Source of the DNA: Vibrio echinoideorum | GTDB lineage: Bacteria > Pseudomonadota > Gammaproteobacteria > Enterobacterales > Vibrionaceae | NCBI RefSeq assembly: GCF_024347455.1 | Contig: NZ_AP025485.1 | Coordinates: forward strand, 1-64,000 | Reading direction: 5' to 3' | DNA length: 64,000 nucleotides | Part shown: positions 51,216 through 61,015 of the stretch, in pieces | How the letters are laid out: every line of letters begins with the position of its first letter | Position numbering within the stretch: position 1 is the stretch's first letter | Notes under the pieces: generated by a model | What the model was told of the DNA's origin: nothing | What the model saw: the letters and a program-made list of their open reading frames with translations, nothing else | The model's database searches: none | Made by a program: the position numbers and the translations under genes

Positions 51216-51815
51216 ATGAGTCAAAATTTAAAACACTACCTAGCTCTGGATGAGCTGGTTACCCATTCACTGCTGACGCTCTATTGCACCATGAGTCAGC
51301 AAGGCGGGTTTTGGACGGTCAAGAAACGCAATGCCTTCTTGGTGAAATACCTCAAACCGAAAGTAAAGCAGGCTCATTTCTCTGTGTGCAAAAACGACCT
51401 AAAAACCATGCTCACTATTGGTCGCCAAACCAGAGGCAATCTTGAGCAAAAGTTGTGGACGGTCAATCAACTGAACCTTGAGTATCAGGCTCGATTGTCA
51501 CAGGCGGATGAACTCTATCTCATGCTGACAGACCTCAATGAGCAGCACCAGTTTCCTTCCAAGCTCGACCATCCCGACAAAGCGAGCGAAGAGGAGATCT
51601 TGTACATGACCCAGTCAGAAATTGAAGAAGGGTTTGATAAAGACAATAACCAAATCAAACCCTTGGTGATGACTGTCAAAACGACGCGCCTCAAAGCGCT
51701 GATTGAGGCCGTGCAAGCCCAAGGTGTCTATCGCGTAGAAATCGAGCATGTGGATGATCATGAAGTGATTCACTTACTCTTGCATCGCATTTCCTCCCCC
51801 AAAAGTGAGTGGTAA
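51216..51815 (+). CDS. Unknown protein between traD and the H-NS gene
   Basis: 199 aa from the ATG at 51216; a TTG start at 51195 is less likely. Predicted mostly helical with coiled-coil potential (LEQKLWTVNQLNLEYQARL) and a terminal beta-rich stretch. No signal peptide or membrane segment. It is the first plus-strand gene of the insertion between traD and traG, 176 bp before H-NS. Not recognised. Confidence 0.55.
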   Translation: MSQNLKHYLALDELVTHSLLTLYCTMSQQGGFWTVKKRNAFLVKYLKPKVKQAHFSVCKNDLKTMLTIGRQTRGNLEQKLWTVNQLNLEYQARLSQADELYLMLTDLNEQHQFPSKLDHPDKASEEEILYMTQSEIEEGFDKDNNQIKPLVMTVKTTRLKALIEAVQAQGVYRVEIEHVDDHEVIHLLLHRISSPKSEW

Positions 51816-51991
51816 GCGCGTTGTTGGACAATGACCTCTTTATTTCTCCCCCTCTGTGCCATCTAAGCTTTTATATGAGACCCAGTTAACAAAGCATCAC
51901 TACTTTCAAATGAATTTTGACACACACTTCGACAAGCATTATATATGCAGCCGCTTAGTCATATAAAAACTCAACAATAAATAGGCTTAAC

Positions 51992-52399
51992 ATGAACCCA
52001 ATGATTAAAACGTTACTGAACATTCGCACTTTGCGAGCATTCTCTCGAGAATTAACTTTTGAGCAGCTTGAAGACGCACTGGATAAATTAACAACCGTGT
52101 ATCTGGAACGCCAGGAAAGCGAAGAAGCTGAACGTGAAGCGCGCGCAGAAAAAGAGGCCAAAGTGGCTGAAATGGCAAAACAAATGTCAGAGAGTGGAAT
52201 AGGGGTAGAGGACTTACTGGCAGCGCTCTCTGGACAGCCAAAAACAAAAAAAATTCGTCAATCAAGACCCGCGAAATACCAATACACTGATGAGAGCGGC
52301 ACTGAAAAAACATGGACAGGACAAGGTCGCACACCTGCGGCCATTCAAACGAAATTAGATGCGGGTCAATCCATTGATGATTTTTTGATTAAGCGCTAG
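51992..52399 (+). CDS. hns: H-NS-family nucleoid protein
   Basis: 135 aa. N-terminal dimerisation helices (about 1-50) and a charged coiled-coil linker (about 45-75). The C-terminal DNA-binding motif has KYQYTDESGTEKTWTGQGR (about 91-109), where the QGR core inserts in AT-rich minor grooves. Plasmid H-NS proteins silence AT-rich cargo and reduce the fitness cost of transfer. That fits this element's AT-rich accessory block. Confidence 0.9.
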   Translation: MNPMIKTLLNIRTLRAFSRELTFEQLEDALDKLTTVYLERQESEEAEREARAEKEAKVAEMAKQMSESGIGVEDLLAALSGQPKTKKIRQSRPAKYQYTDESGTEKTWTGQGRTPAAIQTKLDAGQSIDDFLIKR

Positions 52400-52979
52400 T
52401 TTCCTTTTACTCAAACAATGGCTTACTTATCATAGCCAGGCCTGCTGGGCTTATTTATCACGAGAGATAAGCCCACAATGACCCAACATTTCGACGAGAA
52501 TGATACCTTACTGAAGTCAGAGACGGTATTTATGAAAGGGCTCGGAGACGCCAAAAAAAGCGCCGAAATATGACCATAATACGAATAAAATACCATTAAT
52601 GAGCTTCTAGCATTTAAACGAATAGGGGGGCTGTACCTATTTCAGAGGAAAGTCCAATGTGAGTCGCCACCCCTTTATTTCTAAGGGCTGAATGTTGAAG
52701 GCTGTTTCTTAGGCCATCTCTTATGGCGTCATGTTACTTGGTAATTAAGGTACGACAGAATCGCTTGGTGATCACACTTGAAGCCAATCATCTGAAACAC
52801 GTTTTTGGACAAAACCTTGCAAGTTCTTTTGCTAAATTAGAAAACCATCAATAACTACAGGTATGGCAAATTTACTTGTGAAGAGCTAGTGCGATGAGTA
52901 ACATCGCACTAGCAAAAGTATTGGTTTAGGTGCGTATTAAGTGACGTTACGTTAAATGCTCACCTAATCCATCAGTACG
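52400..52979. other. ~580-bp non-coding region after hns
   Basis: It holds a GGGCTTAT / ATAAGCCC hairpin (52447-52474), likely the hns terminator, and copy D of the dispersed element (52806-52890). A CGCACTAG dyad-like motif at about 52880-52912 follows. No ORF seen. Confidence 0.5.
52806..52890 (+). repeat. Dispersed ~90-bp element, copy D
   Basis: TGGACAAAAC ... TTTTGCTAAATTAGAAAAC ... CAATAACTACAGGTATGGCA ... TTTACTTG. The right end (TGTCCA) is degenerate. It marks the left border of the Ig-like/barrel module. Confidence 0.6.
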
Positions 52980-54878
52980 CTAAACTATCACATAAGGACT
53001 TGAGACGCAGGATGCGTAGCGCTTGGAGCTCGAAAAGCTAGAGACAACGACGCCTTCGCCCAGGTTTACGTCGTAATGGATACCAGCAGCATAAGTAGTC
53101 GCCGACCAATAGCTGAGGATGGTCGGCCAACCGCGCGCGGTAAACATATTACCAGATACGTCGGATAGCTCATTTTTTAACTCGTCTCTTTTTGCTAAAT
53201 GCCAGTTCGTTCGTCCGCCGAGTTTATAGGTGTTATAGCTATCGCACAGTAGAGATGCATTATTCTGGTCGAATTGGTAAAAACTACCCTCAGGGCCGTA
53301 AGTGTCGTCTGTAGATAAAATACCGTTATTAGCACTACCGCCAATGCTGTCTAGGTAAGCCACTGATGGTGAACTGGTAAATAACTTACCATTACCTGTA
53401 TCGAAGATATCAATACATGCACCCGCCAAATCAGCACATATACTCACACCCACCGGACTACTGGTCACACCATCTTTGCTGGCTGTGAGTGTCGTACTGC
53501 CCTCCTCAACACCTGTCAATAAACCATCTGATGACACGGTAGCCTTATCCGTATCGATAGATGTCCACGTCGCTGAGCTAGAGATGTCAAAAGTCGTCAC
53601 ATCACTGAATGTCGCCATTGCCACCAACTGCTGAGTTTGACCTTTCTGAATATTCACAGGCGAAGGCGTTACTTGAATCGATGTGATAAAGGCAAGCCTG
53701 ACGGTTACGTTAACCGGACTACTGGTCTTACCATCCTTACTGGCCGTGAGTGTCGTATTACCCGCTTCAACTGCAGATAATAAACCGGTTGGTGACACGG
53801 TAGCCGTATCCGTATCGATAGATGTCCACGTCGCTGAGCTAGAGATGTCAAAAGTCGTCATATCACTGAATGTCGCCATCGCCACCAACTGCTGAGTCTG
53901 ACCTTTCGGAATATTCACAGACGAAGGCGTTACTTGAATCGATGTGATAAAGCCAGGCGTGATGGTTACGTTAACGGTATTACTGGAATAACCACCTTTG
54001 CTGGCCGTGAGTGTCGTATTACCCGCTTCAACTGCAGATAATAAACCGGTTGGTGACACGGTAGCCGCATCCGTATCGATAGGTGTCCACGTCACTGAGC
54101 TAGAGATGTCAGATGAAGTCATATCACTGTACGTCGCTGTTGCAGTTAACTGTTGAGTCTGACCTTTCGTAATACTCACAGACGAAGGCGTCACTTGAAT
54201 GGCAGTAATGACCGCCCCAGTAACATTTACCATCACCATGTTACTGGTCACACTATCCTTCGTGGCCGTGAGTGTAGTATTACCCGCTTCAACCGCAGAT
54301 AATAAACCGGTTGGTGACACGGTAGCCGCATCCGTATCGATAGGTGTCCACGTCACTGAGCTAGAGATGTCAGATGAAGTCATATCACTGTACGTCGCTG
54401 TTGCGGTTAACTGTTGAGTCTGACCTTTCGCAATATTCACAGGCGAAGGGGTTACTTGAATGGCAGTAATGAACGCTGCCGAAACATTCACGTCCACCGT
54501 ATTACTGGTGATGCCATCTTTGGTGGCCATAAGTGTAGTATTACCCACTTCAACCGCAGATAATAAACCGGTTGGTGACACGGTAGCCGTATCCGTATCG
54601 ATAGGTGTCCACGTCACTGAGCTAGAGATGTCAGATGAAGTCATATCACTGTACGTCGCTGTTGCGGTTAACTGTTGAGTCTGACCTTTCGCAATATTCA
54701 CAGGCGAAGGGGTTACTTGAATGGCAGTAATGAACGCTGCCGAAACATTCACGTCCACCGTATTACTGGTGCTGCCATCTTTGGTGGCCATAAACGCACC
54801 TTCTGAATTACAGCCGCTTAATAGAATTAGTAGCGGTAAAACCACAAGGGCAAGAAAACCTTTAAAAAATGGATTCAT
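52980..54878 (-). CDS. Lipoprotein with five Ig-like (BIG_2) repeats and DUF1566-like C-terminal domain
   Basis: 632 aa. Lipoprotein signal with lipobox LLSGC (Cys23). Five tandem about 87-residue repeats (each with ITxIQVTP and KGQTQQL) are followed by a C-terminal domain whose motifs NWHLAKRDEL, LSYWSATTYA and YASCV are those of DUF1566-type surface lectin domains. It is probably displayed on the cell surface and may aid adhesion or mating-pair contact. Together with the barrel gene upstream it occupies the place where F has traS/traT. Confidence 0.78.
   Translation of the reverse strand: MNPFFKGFLALVVLPLLILLSGCNSEGAFMATKDGSTSNTVDVNVSAAFITAIQVTPSPVNIAKGQTQQLTATATYSDMTSSDISSSVTWTPIDTDTATVSPTGLLSAVEVGNTTLMATKDGITSNTVDVNVSAAFITAIQVTPSPVNIAKGQTQQLTATATYSDMTSSDISSSVTWTPIDTDAATVSPTGLLSAVEAGNTTLTATKDSVTSNMVMVNVTGAVITAIQVTPSSVSITKGQTQQLTATATYSDMTSSDISSSVTWTPIDTDAATVSPTGLLSAVEAGNTTLTASKGGYSSNTVNVTITPGFITSIQVTPSSVNIPKGQTQQLVAMATFSDMTTFDISSSATWTSIDTDTATVSPTGLLSAVEAGNTTLTASKDGKTSSPVNVTVRLAFITSIQVTPSPVNIQKGQTQQLVAMATFSDVTTFDISSSATWTSIDTDKATVSSDGLLTGVEEGSTTLTASKDGVTSSPVGVSICADLAGACIDIFDTGNGKLFTSSPSVAYLDSIGGSANNGILSTDDTYGPEGSFYQFDQNNASLLCDSYNTYKLGGRTNWHLAKRDELKNELSDVSGNMFTARGWPTILSYWSATTYAAGIHYDVNLGEGVVVSSFSSSKRYASCVSSPYVIV
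53440..54790. repeat. 261-bp tandem DNA repeats within the Ig-like protein gene
   Basis: Near-identical repeats at 261-bp spacing (for example 54454 and 54715 share CTTGAATGGCAGTAATGAAC). High DNA identity between adjacent units suggests recent expansion or recombination, so repeat number may vary among strains. Confidence 0.8.
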
Positions 54879-54889
54879 AACAATACGAC

Positions 54890-55483
54890 CTAGTCTTGAA
54901 ACTGAACGTTGGAGGAATCAACTCGCGCGGGTTGAGTAGTCTGCCCAAAGGTATAAGCAAGGCTTACCAACGCTGCGTGGCTATCGTATTTTCCGGTGTT
55001 TGATTTACCTAGACCATCAATGTACTGATAGCCGACGGATAAACTGAAACTCGGCGTAAAGACATAACTCACCCCGACCTCACCTAAAGGAGAGAAACCG
55101 GTCGCACTGAGCTTATCTGACGAAAGCGACTTTTTTTCCATATCCCAATAGGATGCACCAAGTCTCCCGTACAGACTCACGTTGTCTTGCAGATACCAAT
55201 CGTAACGTAAGGCACTTTCAATTAACCACGTTTTAACATTGACCGATGTGGCATCCGCCTTTAAGTCATCATGATATTGATAGCCGACATCCCAACGCCA
55301 AGCTGGAGATAGCTGCAACCCACCATAAATCCCCCCAATCGCTCCATTTGGGTCTGAGTGTTGATAAGTATCATCGGAAGCCCATTGATACCCCCCTTGC
55401 ACACCAATAAAAAACTGAGTAGACCCCGTATCGGCAAACACAGGAACACTCAACAAACTCGTCAGTAATATTATTTTTCTCAT
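54890..55483 (-). CDS. Outer-membrane beta-barrel protein (OmpA/AcfA-like)
   Basis: 197 aa from the ATG at 55483 (GAAGG 4 nt upstream). The signal peptide ends at VFA (about residue 17). Alternating aromatic strands (FFIGVQGGYQW, IYGGLQLSPAWRWDVGYQY, PLGEVGVSYVF, LSLAYTFG) form an 8-strand barrel pattern. Related barrels include AcfA and OmpA transmembrane domains. It is 12 nt from the Ig-like lipoprotein, so they are a likely operon. Five copies of an 8-bp repeat lie 10 bp upstream of the start. Confidence 0.72.
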   Translation of the reverse strand: MRKIILLTSLLSVPVFADTGSTQFFIGVQGGYQWASDDTYQHSDPNGAIGGIYGGLQLSPAWRWDVGYQYHDDLKADATSVNVKTWLIESALRYDWYLQDNVSLYGRLGASYWDMEKKSLSSDKLSATGFSPLGEVGVSYVFTPSFSLSVGYQYIDGLGKSNTGKYDSHAALVSLAYTFGQTTQPARVDSSNVQFQD

Positions 55484-55492
55484 CGCCTTCAC

Positions 55493-55532
55493 GTTATTAA
55501 GTTATTAAGTTATTAAGTTATTAAGTTATTAA
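55493..55532 (-). repeat. Tandem 8-bp simple-sequence repeat before the barrel gene
   Basis: Five perfect GTTATTAA units (plus strand), ending 9 bp from the ATG and next to the ribosome site. Octamer arrays in this position change promoter or leader spacing when they slip, a known phase-variation mechanism. Confidence 0.85.
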
Positions 55533-55577
55533 GTTGTATCACTTTTAGTGATGATTTTGCAACTAAATGATGTGCAA

Positions 55578-55815
55578 CCTTTCAAAAACGGGTGTTCATT
55601 ATTCCTATTATGTAAAACCCGCGAGTTAGCCACCAGAAACAGACCTCATAGCGCCTCAAACGCTCTTAGCGAAAATTTACGACACTTAACCAAGGCAATG
55701 CACATCCAAAAGGCATTGTAAGTTTGTGACACTTTCAGAGCGATTTACAGCAAGAATTGACATCTTTTTGATTCAACCAAAGTTCATACCGAATCGACGA
55801 AAAGTACACCTTAAT
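55578..55815 (-). repeat. Long inverted repeat, right copy
   Basis: Reverse complement of the copy at 11700-11955, with shared blocks such as CCGAATCGACGAAAAGTACA and GTGTTCATTATTCCTATTAT. It is followed at 55839-55861 by the same CATTG/CAATG dyad that lies within copy E at the other end. Confidence 0.8.
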
Positions 55816-56115
55816 GGACGGTCATAAAGCAAACCAACTAAATCATTGCAACAATGATTTAGGGTTTAAGACCTACGGAGTAAGACCGAGATTGAATGAT
55901 ATTTGGACATAAATCGTTTAGAGCCGATGATCTAACTCTTGCGTTCCACATGCCCTGATATTGCGCAAAAACGATCAATCTTTATTGGAATCGACAACGA
56001 CGGTATCTTGCATTGGTTTTCTCCAAGCGTAATCAAGCAAGCTTGGCGCCTCTTCAGTCGCCTAACTTGGGTGCCAGTGGCGGGGGGAAGAATATCTTCG
56101 TTGTTATCACCCATG

Positions 56116-56145
56116 AAAAAGGCACTCCGTGTGGCGTGCCTTTTT
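56116..56145. terminator. Bidirectional terminator
   Basis: AAAAAGGCAC ... GTGCCTTTTT, ending the periplasmic gene at 56170 on the minus strand. Confidence 0.85.
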
Positions 56146-56169
56146 AGAGTGTGGTTGGCGTTAAGGAGG

Positions 56170-56724
56170 CTAGTATTTAAAGCCCACCAAACGGTGCGAT
56201 TGCGGCACTTGGTCGTAACACGGGTATTTGTTTTGTAAGCCATACATAATCAAGCCTGTTGTATAACTAAACGCAGCAACACCATCAAACTCATCGAAAG
56301 CTTTTGGATCGTGTTTTAAATCTCTTTCTAATGCCTCCCAAATGATGTTCTCTATGAACTCGGTCGGGTTTTTCGCGTTGTGACTGACCGTTTTCAAGCT
56401 GCCGCCTGCTGGACAAAACCACGGCACCACATTGGTCTGGATTTGTTGGTTAATACTGCCGATGTGCGCGGCTTGCATTCCCCACAAAAACGCTTTGAGC
56501 TTAGCGTTCTGTTCGGTGCCAGGTTGGTCAAGGTAGCGGATGAAATAGGACAGGTTGTCGACCTGTTCCATCTTCTCTTGCTTATATTTTGATAAGTCAT
56601 CCGATTGGTACTTGGTGTTCAGTTTCACGATAAGCTGCTCTAACGCGGGGCTTTTGTGCCACGGCTGCGCCATAGCCGGTAGGCTCACCAACACACTGAG
56701 TAAACCGCCTATTATCCATTTCAT
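56170..56724 (-). CDS. Periplasmic protein downstream of traG, unknown
   Basis: 184 aa with a Sec signal (MKWIIGGLLSVLVSLPAMA). The mature part is helical, with WGMQAAHIG, WFCPAGG and a conserved-looking Cys pair (WFCP, YPCYD). The pattern faintly recalls Rap1a/Tai-type immunity folds. Position directly after traG, where F encodes the exclusion proteins TraS and TraT, suggests entry exclusion; unproved. 78 bp from traG. Confidence 0.6.
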   Translation of the reverse strand: MKWIIGGLLSVLVSLPAMAQPWHKSPALEQLIVKLNTKYQSDDLSKYKQEKMEQVDNLSYFIRYLDQPGTEQNAKLKAFLWGMQAAHIGSINQQIQTNVVPWFCPAGGSLKTVSHNAKNPTEFIENIIWEALERDLKHDPKAFDEFDGVAAFSYTTGLIMYGLQNKYPCYDQVPQSHRLVGFKY

Positions 56725-56802
56725 ATGTCACTCCAACCCTCACCAATATAGGCACCATATTAACACAGTTTACTATGTGTTTAAATATACAGCGCTGTGT
56801 TT

Positions 56803-59607
56803 TTAACCATTATCTTTAGGCGGCATGAGGGGATAGCCCGCAACGGGATAATTGGCCACTTCAGTCGATTTAATGGGTGTAGTATCGACTTCCGCCTCGA
56901 CTTTATTTTGCACCCCATGATTGCCTTCGACGGTCGGGGTTGGGGCCGTCTGCACCTCATTTTGCAAATGTCCCGCGTAGAGTAAAGCATTCCCTTTCAC
57001 GTTATGGTAAGCACTGTCGACAAACAACTCGCCACTCTCATTGACCTTAAACATATCAGCGGCCACCTCCTGTGTTTGGGCTAACGATTGTTCAGCGCCT
57101 GTATTAGCCAGCGTTTTTTGCTCAGGCGTGAGCGTTGGCGTTTGCCCTAAGTCCTTGGGCTGATACAAAGATTTGAGCTCATTGAGTGACGTTTTTGAGG
57201 TGTTGACGCCGTATTGCTCCTGAAAGCCATCGGTACGGGTGTAGTCCTCAAAAGCGCGCCTAACGTCTTGCATGTCTTCCGGTTGACTGGCGTTCATCAA
57301 GCGGGCCATTTTTTCTGTGTCTCCACGTGTCGATTTCTCTAAATATTGCTGGAAACCGGTGATGGCACTGGCACTGAAATTCACCGTGTCGTTTTTCAAT
57401 CTCGATTGCATGTGGCTTAGGCTGTCGACCTGTGCGTTCGATTCATTGACCGCGGCCGCGGTTTGTTGAGTGCGCTGCGCATTGATCGCAAAGTCGTGCG
57501 CGTATTGCTCAGCTTCACTGCGATTTTCTTTCGCATCGAGTGTGCGGCCTGCACGCTGCATCTCCGTCGCCCCTTCACTGTATTGCGAAGTCGCTTGGGC
57601 TAAGGCTTGTTTCTGCTCTGCGTTCATGTGATTGAATGACTCTCTATCCTCCTCACTCCAACTGGCACCGGCTTTGGCGCTCGTCCCAAAGAATTTCGGG
57701 GTGCCCACTTCAACGCCGGCATTTTTCGCCGCCACATACGCCTGCGCTTGATCATGCGTCCAGCCCATGGTCTCAGACACACTCTGAATCGCCGAGTCCA
57801 TTTTCGAGTGGGATTGACTGATTTGCCCTTCGGTCGACATCGTTTGACCGTCGCCATAAGAGCGGTTTTTACTCCAGTTGTCGTTCCAACGGTCACTTTG
57901 CTGGAAGCCTTTCGAGAAGCTGTCGTTGAAACTGTTCATATTCTGCGTCTGCGCGGTTTTTGCGTCCGAATATTGGTCGTTGACGCTGTTTTGCAGCATG
58001 TTCGAGGCTTGCGCTTGCCATAAGGGTTTGGATTCCGCTTCCTGCGCGTTATACAGCCTGCGGCCATCTTCATTTTGTAAGCTCGTGATGCTTGACCCAT
58101 CCCGCTGCTGCGCGGTGTTCATCCCGGTTCTGAGCAGCATGTTGTCATCAAACTTGTTGGCTGAGGTGTTATTGAGGCTGTGGTTTTGCATTTGCAGATT
58201 ACCAAAGTCCATGTTACCGGTGGAAGACGCCGCAGAGACGCGGGCGTTGGTACTGTTGATCATCCCCGCCAGTTGGTAGTTCATGGCTTGCGCCGCGGCC
58301 ACGCCCCCTTGCAATATTTTCCCCGCAAGCACTGGAATGGTCATCATCAAAAATCCGGCCATGTAGCCGTAGCGCATGTGCAGCTCATCAATCGCATTGC
58401 TGTTCGATAATGAGAGTCCTCGCATTGGATTCGCGGTCGCGCTTGAGTGCGACTCAAGTGTCCACGTCATGATCGCATTGAGTATCGCAAACAGGGCCGG
58501 CCAAGTGGCGAGGTAGGCGAACGTCTTGATGTAGTTGGTCAGAACCATCTTGGTGAGCGCCGGAATGAGCGCCGCCGCAGCGACCATGAACCCTAAACAG
58601 CTAAACAGGGTAAAGAGCATCGTATGCAACATCGGGATAAACTCTCTGGCCTGCATGCCAAGGGTCGCCCACATCGAGGTTTGTTGCATCTTGTTCGAGG
58701 TGTACGCGTAATTCATCGCACTGGCGGACGGGTCGAGGGTGTTGATGCTGTAACGCATCGCGTTCATCGCCATGTTGTGCTTGAGGACATCGACCGCGTT
58801 GTTGCTGATACCAATGAATTTCTGATAACTGTTCGACATCGCATTTTTTACGTGCGCCTTATAGGTCGACGCTTTGTCGCCGTGCAGGTAGGTCGCAATC
58901 AAATCGAGCTCAATCGCCGCGGAGGTGGTGAATTGGGCCTTGATGTCAGGGTACACCTCTTCGCAGGTTTTAAAGGTTTGGTTGAGGTCGTTGAGTATCA
59001 CACCGCGCAGTGGGCTCATGTTTTTGGTATCTAAGAAAGCAAACGTGTCCGGCGCGTTCATGAGTGCGTTCCAGGTGTACTTTTTATTGATTTGGATGTC
59101 GCCAATAATGCAGTTTTGGAAAAAGTCATTCCATAACCGGCGCAGCGCCACGTCTTTTAAATCACTTTGACGCGACAACTGATACAACTCGGACCCAAAC
59201 ATCATGCCGGTGCGACCGTAACGCTCATCGTCGGTGGTGGTAAAAATGGACTCGATGGCGTCGGCTGTACCGACCATCATGGTCGAAAAGAACCACGTCG
59301 GCAGGGCAATGAGATAGGGCACGTTGGCCACCGAATACCCCGCCGTTGGCTCGGTCTTATCGATGACTTGCATGGTGACGGTTTGTTTTATCAACATCGA
59401 AGGCACCAGGGCGAACACAATGGCCCAAATGTAGATGTGTTTGGGGTTACGTGTCGCCACAAAGTACGCGTATGTCATCGCGGCGCCTATCATCAAAGAG
59501 ATGGACATCATTGAGGCGAACGATTGGCTGACAAAAAAAGTGGCGATGGCATTGAGCGCCTTTTGTATCGCCGCGCCTTGGGTGTAAGTGTAATATTCGA
59601 GTGTCAC
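56803..59607 (-). CDS. traG: TraG, mating-pair stabilisation / pilus assembly protein
   Basis: 934 aa from a GTG at 59607, with GGAGG 5 nt upstream inside the end of traH. The N-terminal part (about 1-450) has several transmembrane segments (about 40-60, 320-345, 355-375, 425-445) for pilus assembly. The large periplasmic C-terminal domain (about 470-930) is rich in Gln and Asn. In F, TraG stabilises mating pairs and its C terminus recognises TraS of the recipient. F TraG is 938 aa. Confidence 0.9.
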   Translation of the reverse strand: MTLEYYTYTQGAAIQKALNAIATFFVSQSFASMMSISLMIGAAMTYAYFVATRNPKHIYIWAIVFALVPSMLIKQTVTMQVIDKTEPTAGYSVANVPYLIALPTWFFSTMMVGTADAIESIFTTTDDERYGRTGMMFGSELYQLSRQSDLKDVALRRLWNDFFQNCIIGDIQINKKYTWNALMNAPDTFAFLDTKNMSPLRGVILNDLNQTFKTCEEVYPDIKAQFTTSAAIELDLIATYLHGDKASTYKAHVKNAMSNSYQKFIGISNNAVDVLKHNMAMNAMRYSINTLDPSASAMNYAYTSNKMQQTSMWATLGMQAREFIPMLHTMLFTLFSCLGFMVAAAALIPALTKMVLTNYIKTFAYLATWPALFAILNAIMTWTLESHSSATANPMRGLSLSNSNAIDELHMRYGYMAGFLMMTIPVLAGKILQGGVAAAQAMNYQLAGMINSTNARVSAASSTGNMDFGNLQMQNHSLNNTSANKFDDNMLLRTGMNTAQQRDGSSITSLQNEDGRRLYNAQEAESKPLWQAQASNMLQNSVNDQYSDAKTAQTQNMNSFNDSFSKGFQQSDRWNDNWSKNRSYGDGQTMSTEGQISQSHSKMDSAIQSVSETMGWTHDQAQAYVAAKNAGVEVGTPKFFGTSAKAGASWSEEDRESFNHMNAEQKQALAQATSQYSEGATEMQRAGRTLDAKENRSEAEQYAHDFAINAQRTQQTAAAVNESNAQVDSLSHMQSRLKNDTVNFSASAITGFQQYLEKSTRGDTEKMARLMNASQPEDMQDVRRAFEDYTRTDGFQEQYGVNTSKTSLNELKSLYQPKDLGQTPTLTPEQKTLANTGAEQSLAQTQEVAADMFKVNESGELFVDSAYHNVKGNALLYAGHLQNEVQTAPTPTVEGNHGVQNKVEAEVDTTPIKSTEVANYPVAGYPLMPPKDNG

Positions 59608-59608
59608 A

Positions 59609-61015
59609 TTAGCCTCCAAAGGACAGGTTCTGCAGCAGTTGTTTGTTGATTTTGCTCATCGCTTCCGAGTCGCTCTCTTTATACGCCTGCGTCAATTGCT
59701 CTTGGGTCAATATCACACGTTTCGCTTTGTCTGAGAGTCCATTGGTGAAGTCGCGAGCGCGGTCGATGTCTGACATGATTAAAGCGATGTCCTTGCTGTC
59801 CACTTGCGTGTGGTTCAGTGACGTGGTCACCACCGTCAGCATGTTTCTGAGGTAGCGGGTCAGCAACTCAACCGAGATGACGCGCGCGTACGCCGAAAAG
59901 TTCGGGTAACGGTTGCTTCTGACTGAGCCGATGAACACCGCCAGCACCGGCGTGTCGGTGTACTCCAAAAAGCTTTTTTGATTGTCGGTGAGCCCCGTAT
60001 CATTGGCGACACTGATGTATAAGGCTTCTAACGTTTGACGAATACGCACTTCGAGCCCTTTGTCTTGCGCTAAAGTCAGCTCTTTTTTCTGCGGAGACAA
60101 ACAGGCTTTCTCATCGGTGTTATCACACTTGTAATACTCAATCTTCCCCCCTTTGAGCATCGCGTCCACCAAGTTATTGTTGTCCGCTAACAAGGAGGCG
60201 TAGTATTTGGGGCGACCGTTTGCGTCATAAATATACGTCCCTGACAGGCTCATCAAAAATTCAGCCAGCGCTTTATCTCCCGCTAACCAGCCATTTTTAA
60301 GCGCCGCTGACCAAACGATGTTGTGGCTGGTCTTGGCGATGTCTTCCAACCCAGCACTGCCATCCGCGCGAGCGCGTGCGACCTGTGCGTTCGACTGACC
60401 GCCCACACCACACTCCACTTGCGCGCCGACCCAATCATCAAACACGTTGCCTTTGGTGCCGATGGTGGCGCAGACGTGCTTTTTCGCCGCCGGACCGCCA
60501 AAGGTAGCGGCCAGTCCACTGACCCCCGCCTGCGCCGCTTCACAAGAGTTGATCGACTGATTGAGAAACTTATCGGCAATGTTTTGCAGGTTGTCACGAA
60601 TTTGTTTGATTTGTGGCGCCCAGACTTGAAGCGCTAAGTCGACCGCAAACGGCGCCGCGTTTTGCACCACCGCTTTGCCAAATTGCACGAGACCGTCGGC
60701 GTTGATATGAGAAAATCCCCCCATGAAGGCGTCAATCCCGCCACAACCCATTGAGACCTCGGGCAAGTGCACGCTCATGAGCTGCGCACTTTTTATGGGG
60801 GTGCGAGCATACAAAGAGCCGCCATTGTAATAATTCGCGGCTTGGCCTTTGAAAGCATTGGGGTGGGTGACATTGGCGTTGTAACCGAGACCATTAAAAA
60901 AACCGTCTAACGACGAATTGACGCCGCCGGCGTAGGAAGCGCCAGTGAGTAACCCGCTGAGCATCAAGGCGATAAGACGGGCTCGCCCTGGTGGGGTGTG
61001 GTGGGGTCGGATCAT
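59609..61015 (-). CDS. traH: TraH, pilus assembly protein
   Basis: 468 aa. The signal peptide ends ASYAGG. Periplasmic body with conserved GGIDAFMGGFSHINADGLV and several Cys. TraH is part of the F pilus extension/retraction set with TraF, TraW and TrbB. The start overlaps trbB by 4 nt and the stop is 1-2 nt from traG. F TraH is 458 aa. Confidence 0.9.
   Translation of the reverse strand: MIRPHHTPPGRARLIALMLSGLLTGASYAGGVNSSLDGFFNGLGYNANVTHPNAFKGQAANYYNGGSLYARTPIKSAQLMSVHLPEVSMGCGGIDAFMGGFSHINADGLVQFGKAVVQNAAPFAVDLALQVWAPQIKQIRDNLQNIADKFLNQSINSCEAAQAGVSGLAATFGGPAAKKHVCATIGTKGNVFDDWVGAQVECGVGGQSNAQVARARADGSAGLEDIAKTSHNIVWSAALKNGWLAGDKALAEFLMSLSGTYIYDANGRPKYYASLLADNNNLVDAMLKGGKIEYYKCDNTDEKACLSPQKKELTLAQDKGLEVRIRQTLEALYISVANDTGLTDNQKSFLEYTDTPVLAVFIGSVRSNRYPNFSAYARVISVELLTRYLRNMLTVVTTSLNHTQVDSKDIALIMSDIDRARDFTNGLSDKAKRVILTQEQLTQAYKESDSEAMSKINKQLLQNLSFGG

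Larger units (their letters stand above)
55533..56169. other. Non-coding region between the barrel gene and the traG-side gene
   Basis: It holds the right arm of the long inverted repeat, a perfect TAAATCATTG-CAA-CAATGATTTA dyad (55839-55861) and a terminator at 56116. Frames on either strand near 55932-56243 lack ribosome sites and overlap the terminator. Confidence 0.6.

Noticed and set aside
52640..52680. AGAGGAAAGTCC motif resembling RNase P RNA
   Set aside because: A 12-base match without the rest of the conserved RNase P core; coincidental.
55932..56243. Convergent frames of about 100 codons near 56 kb
   Set aside because: They cross the 56116-56145 terminator, lack ribosome sites and overlap each other antiparallel.
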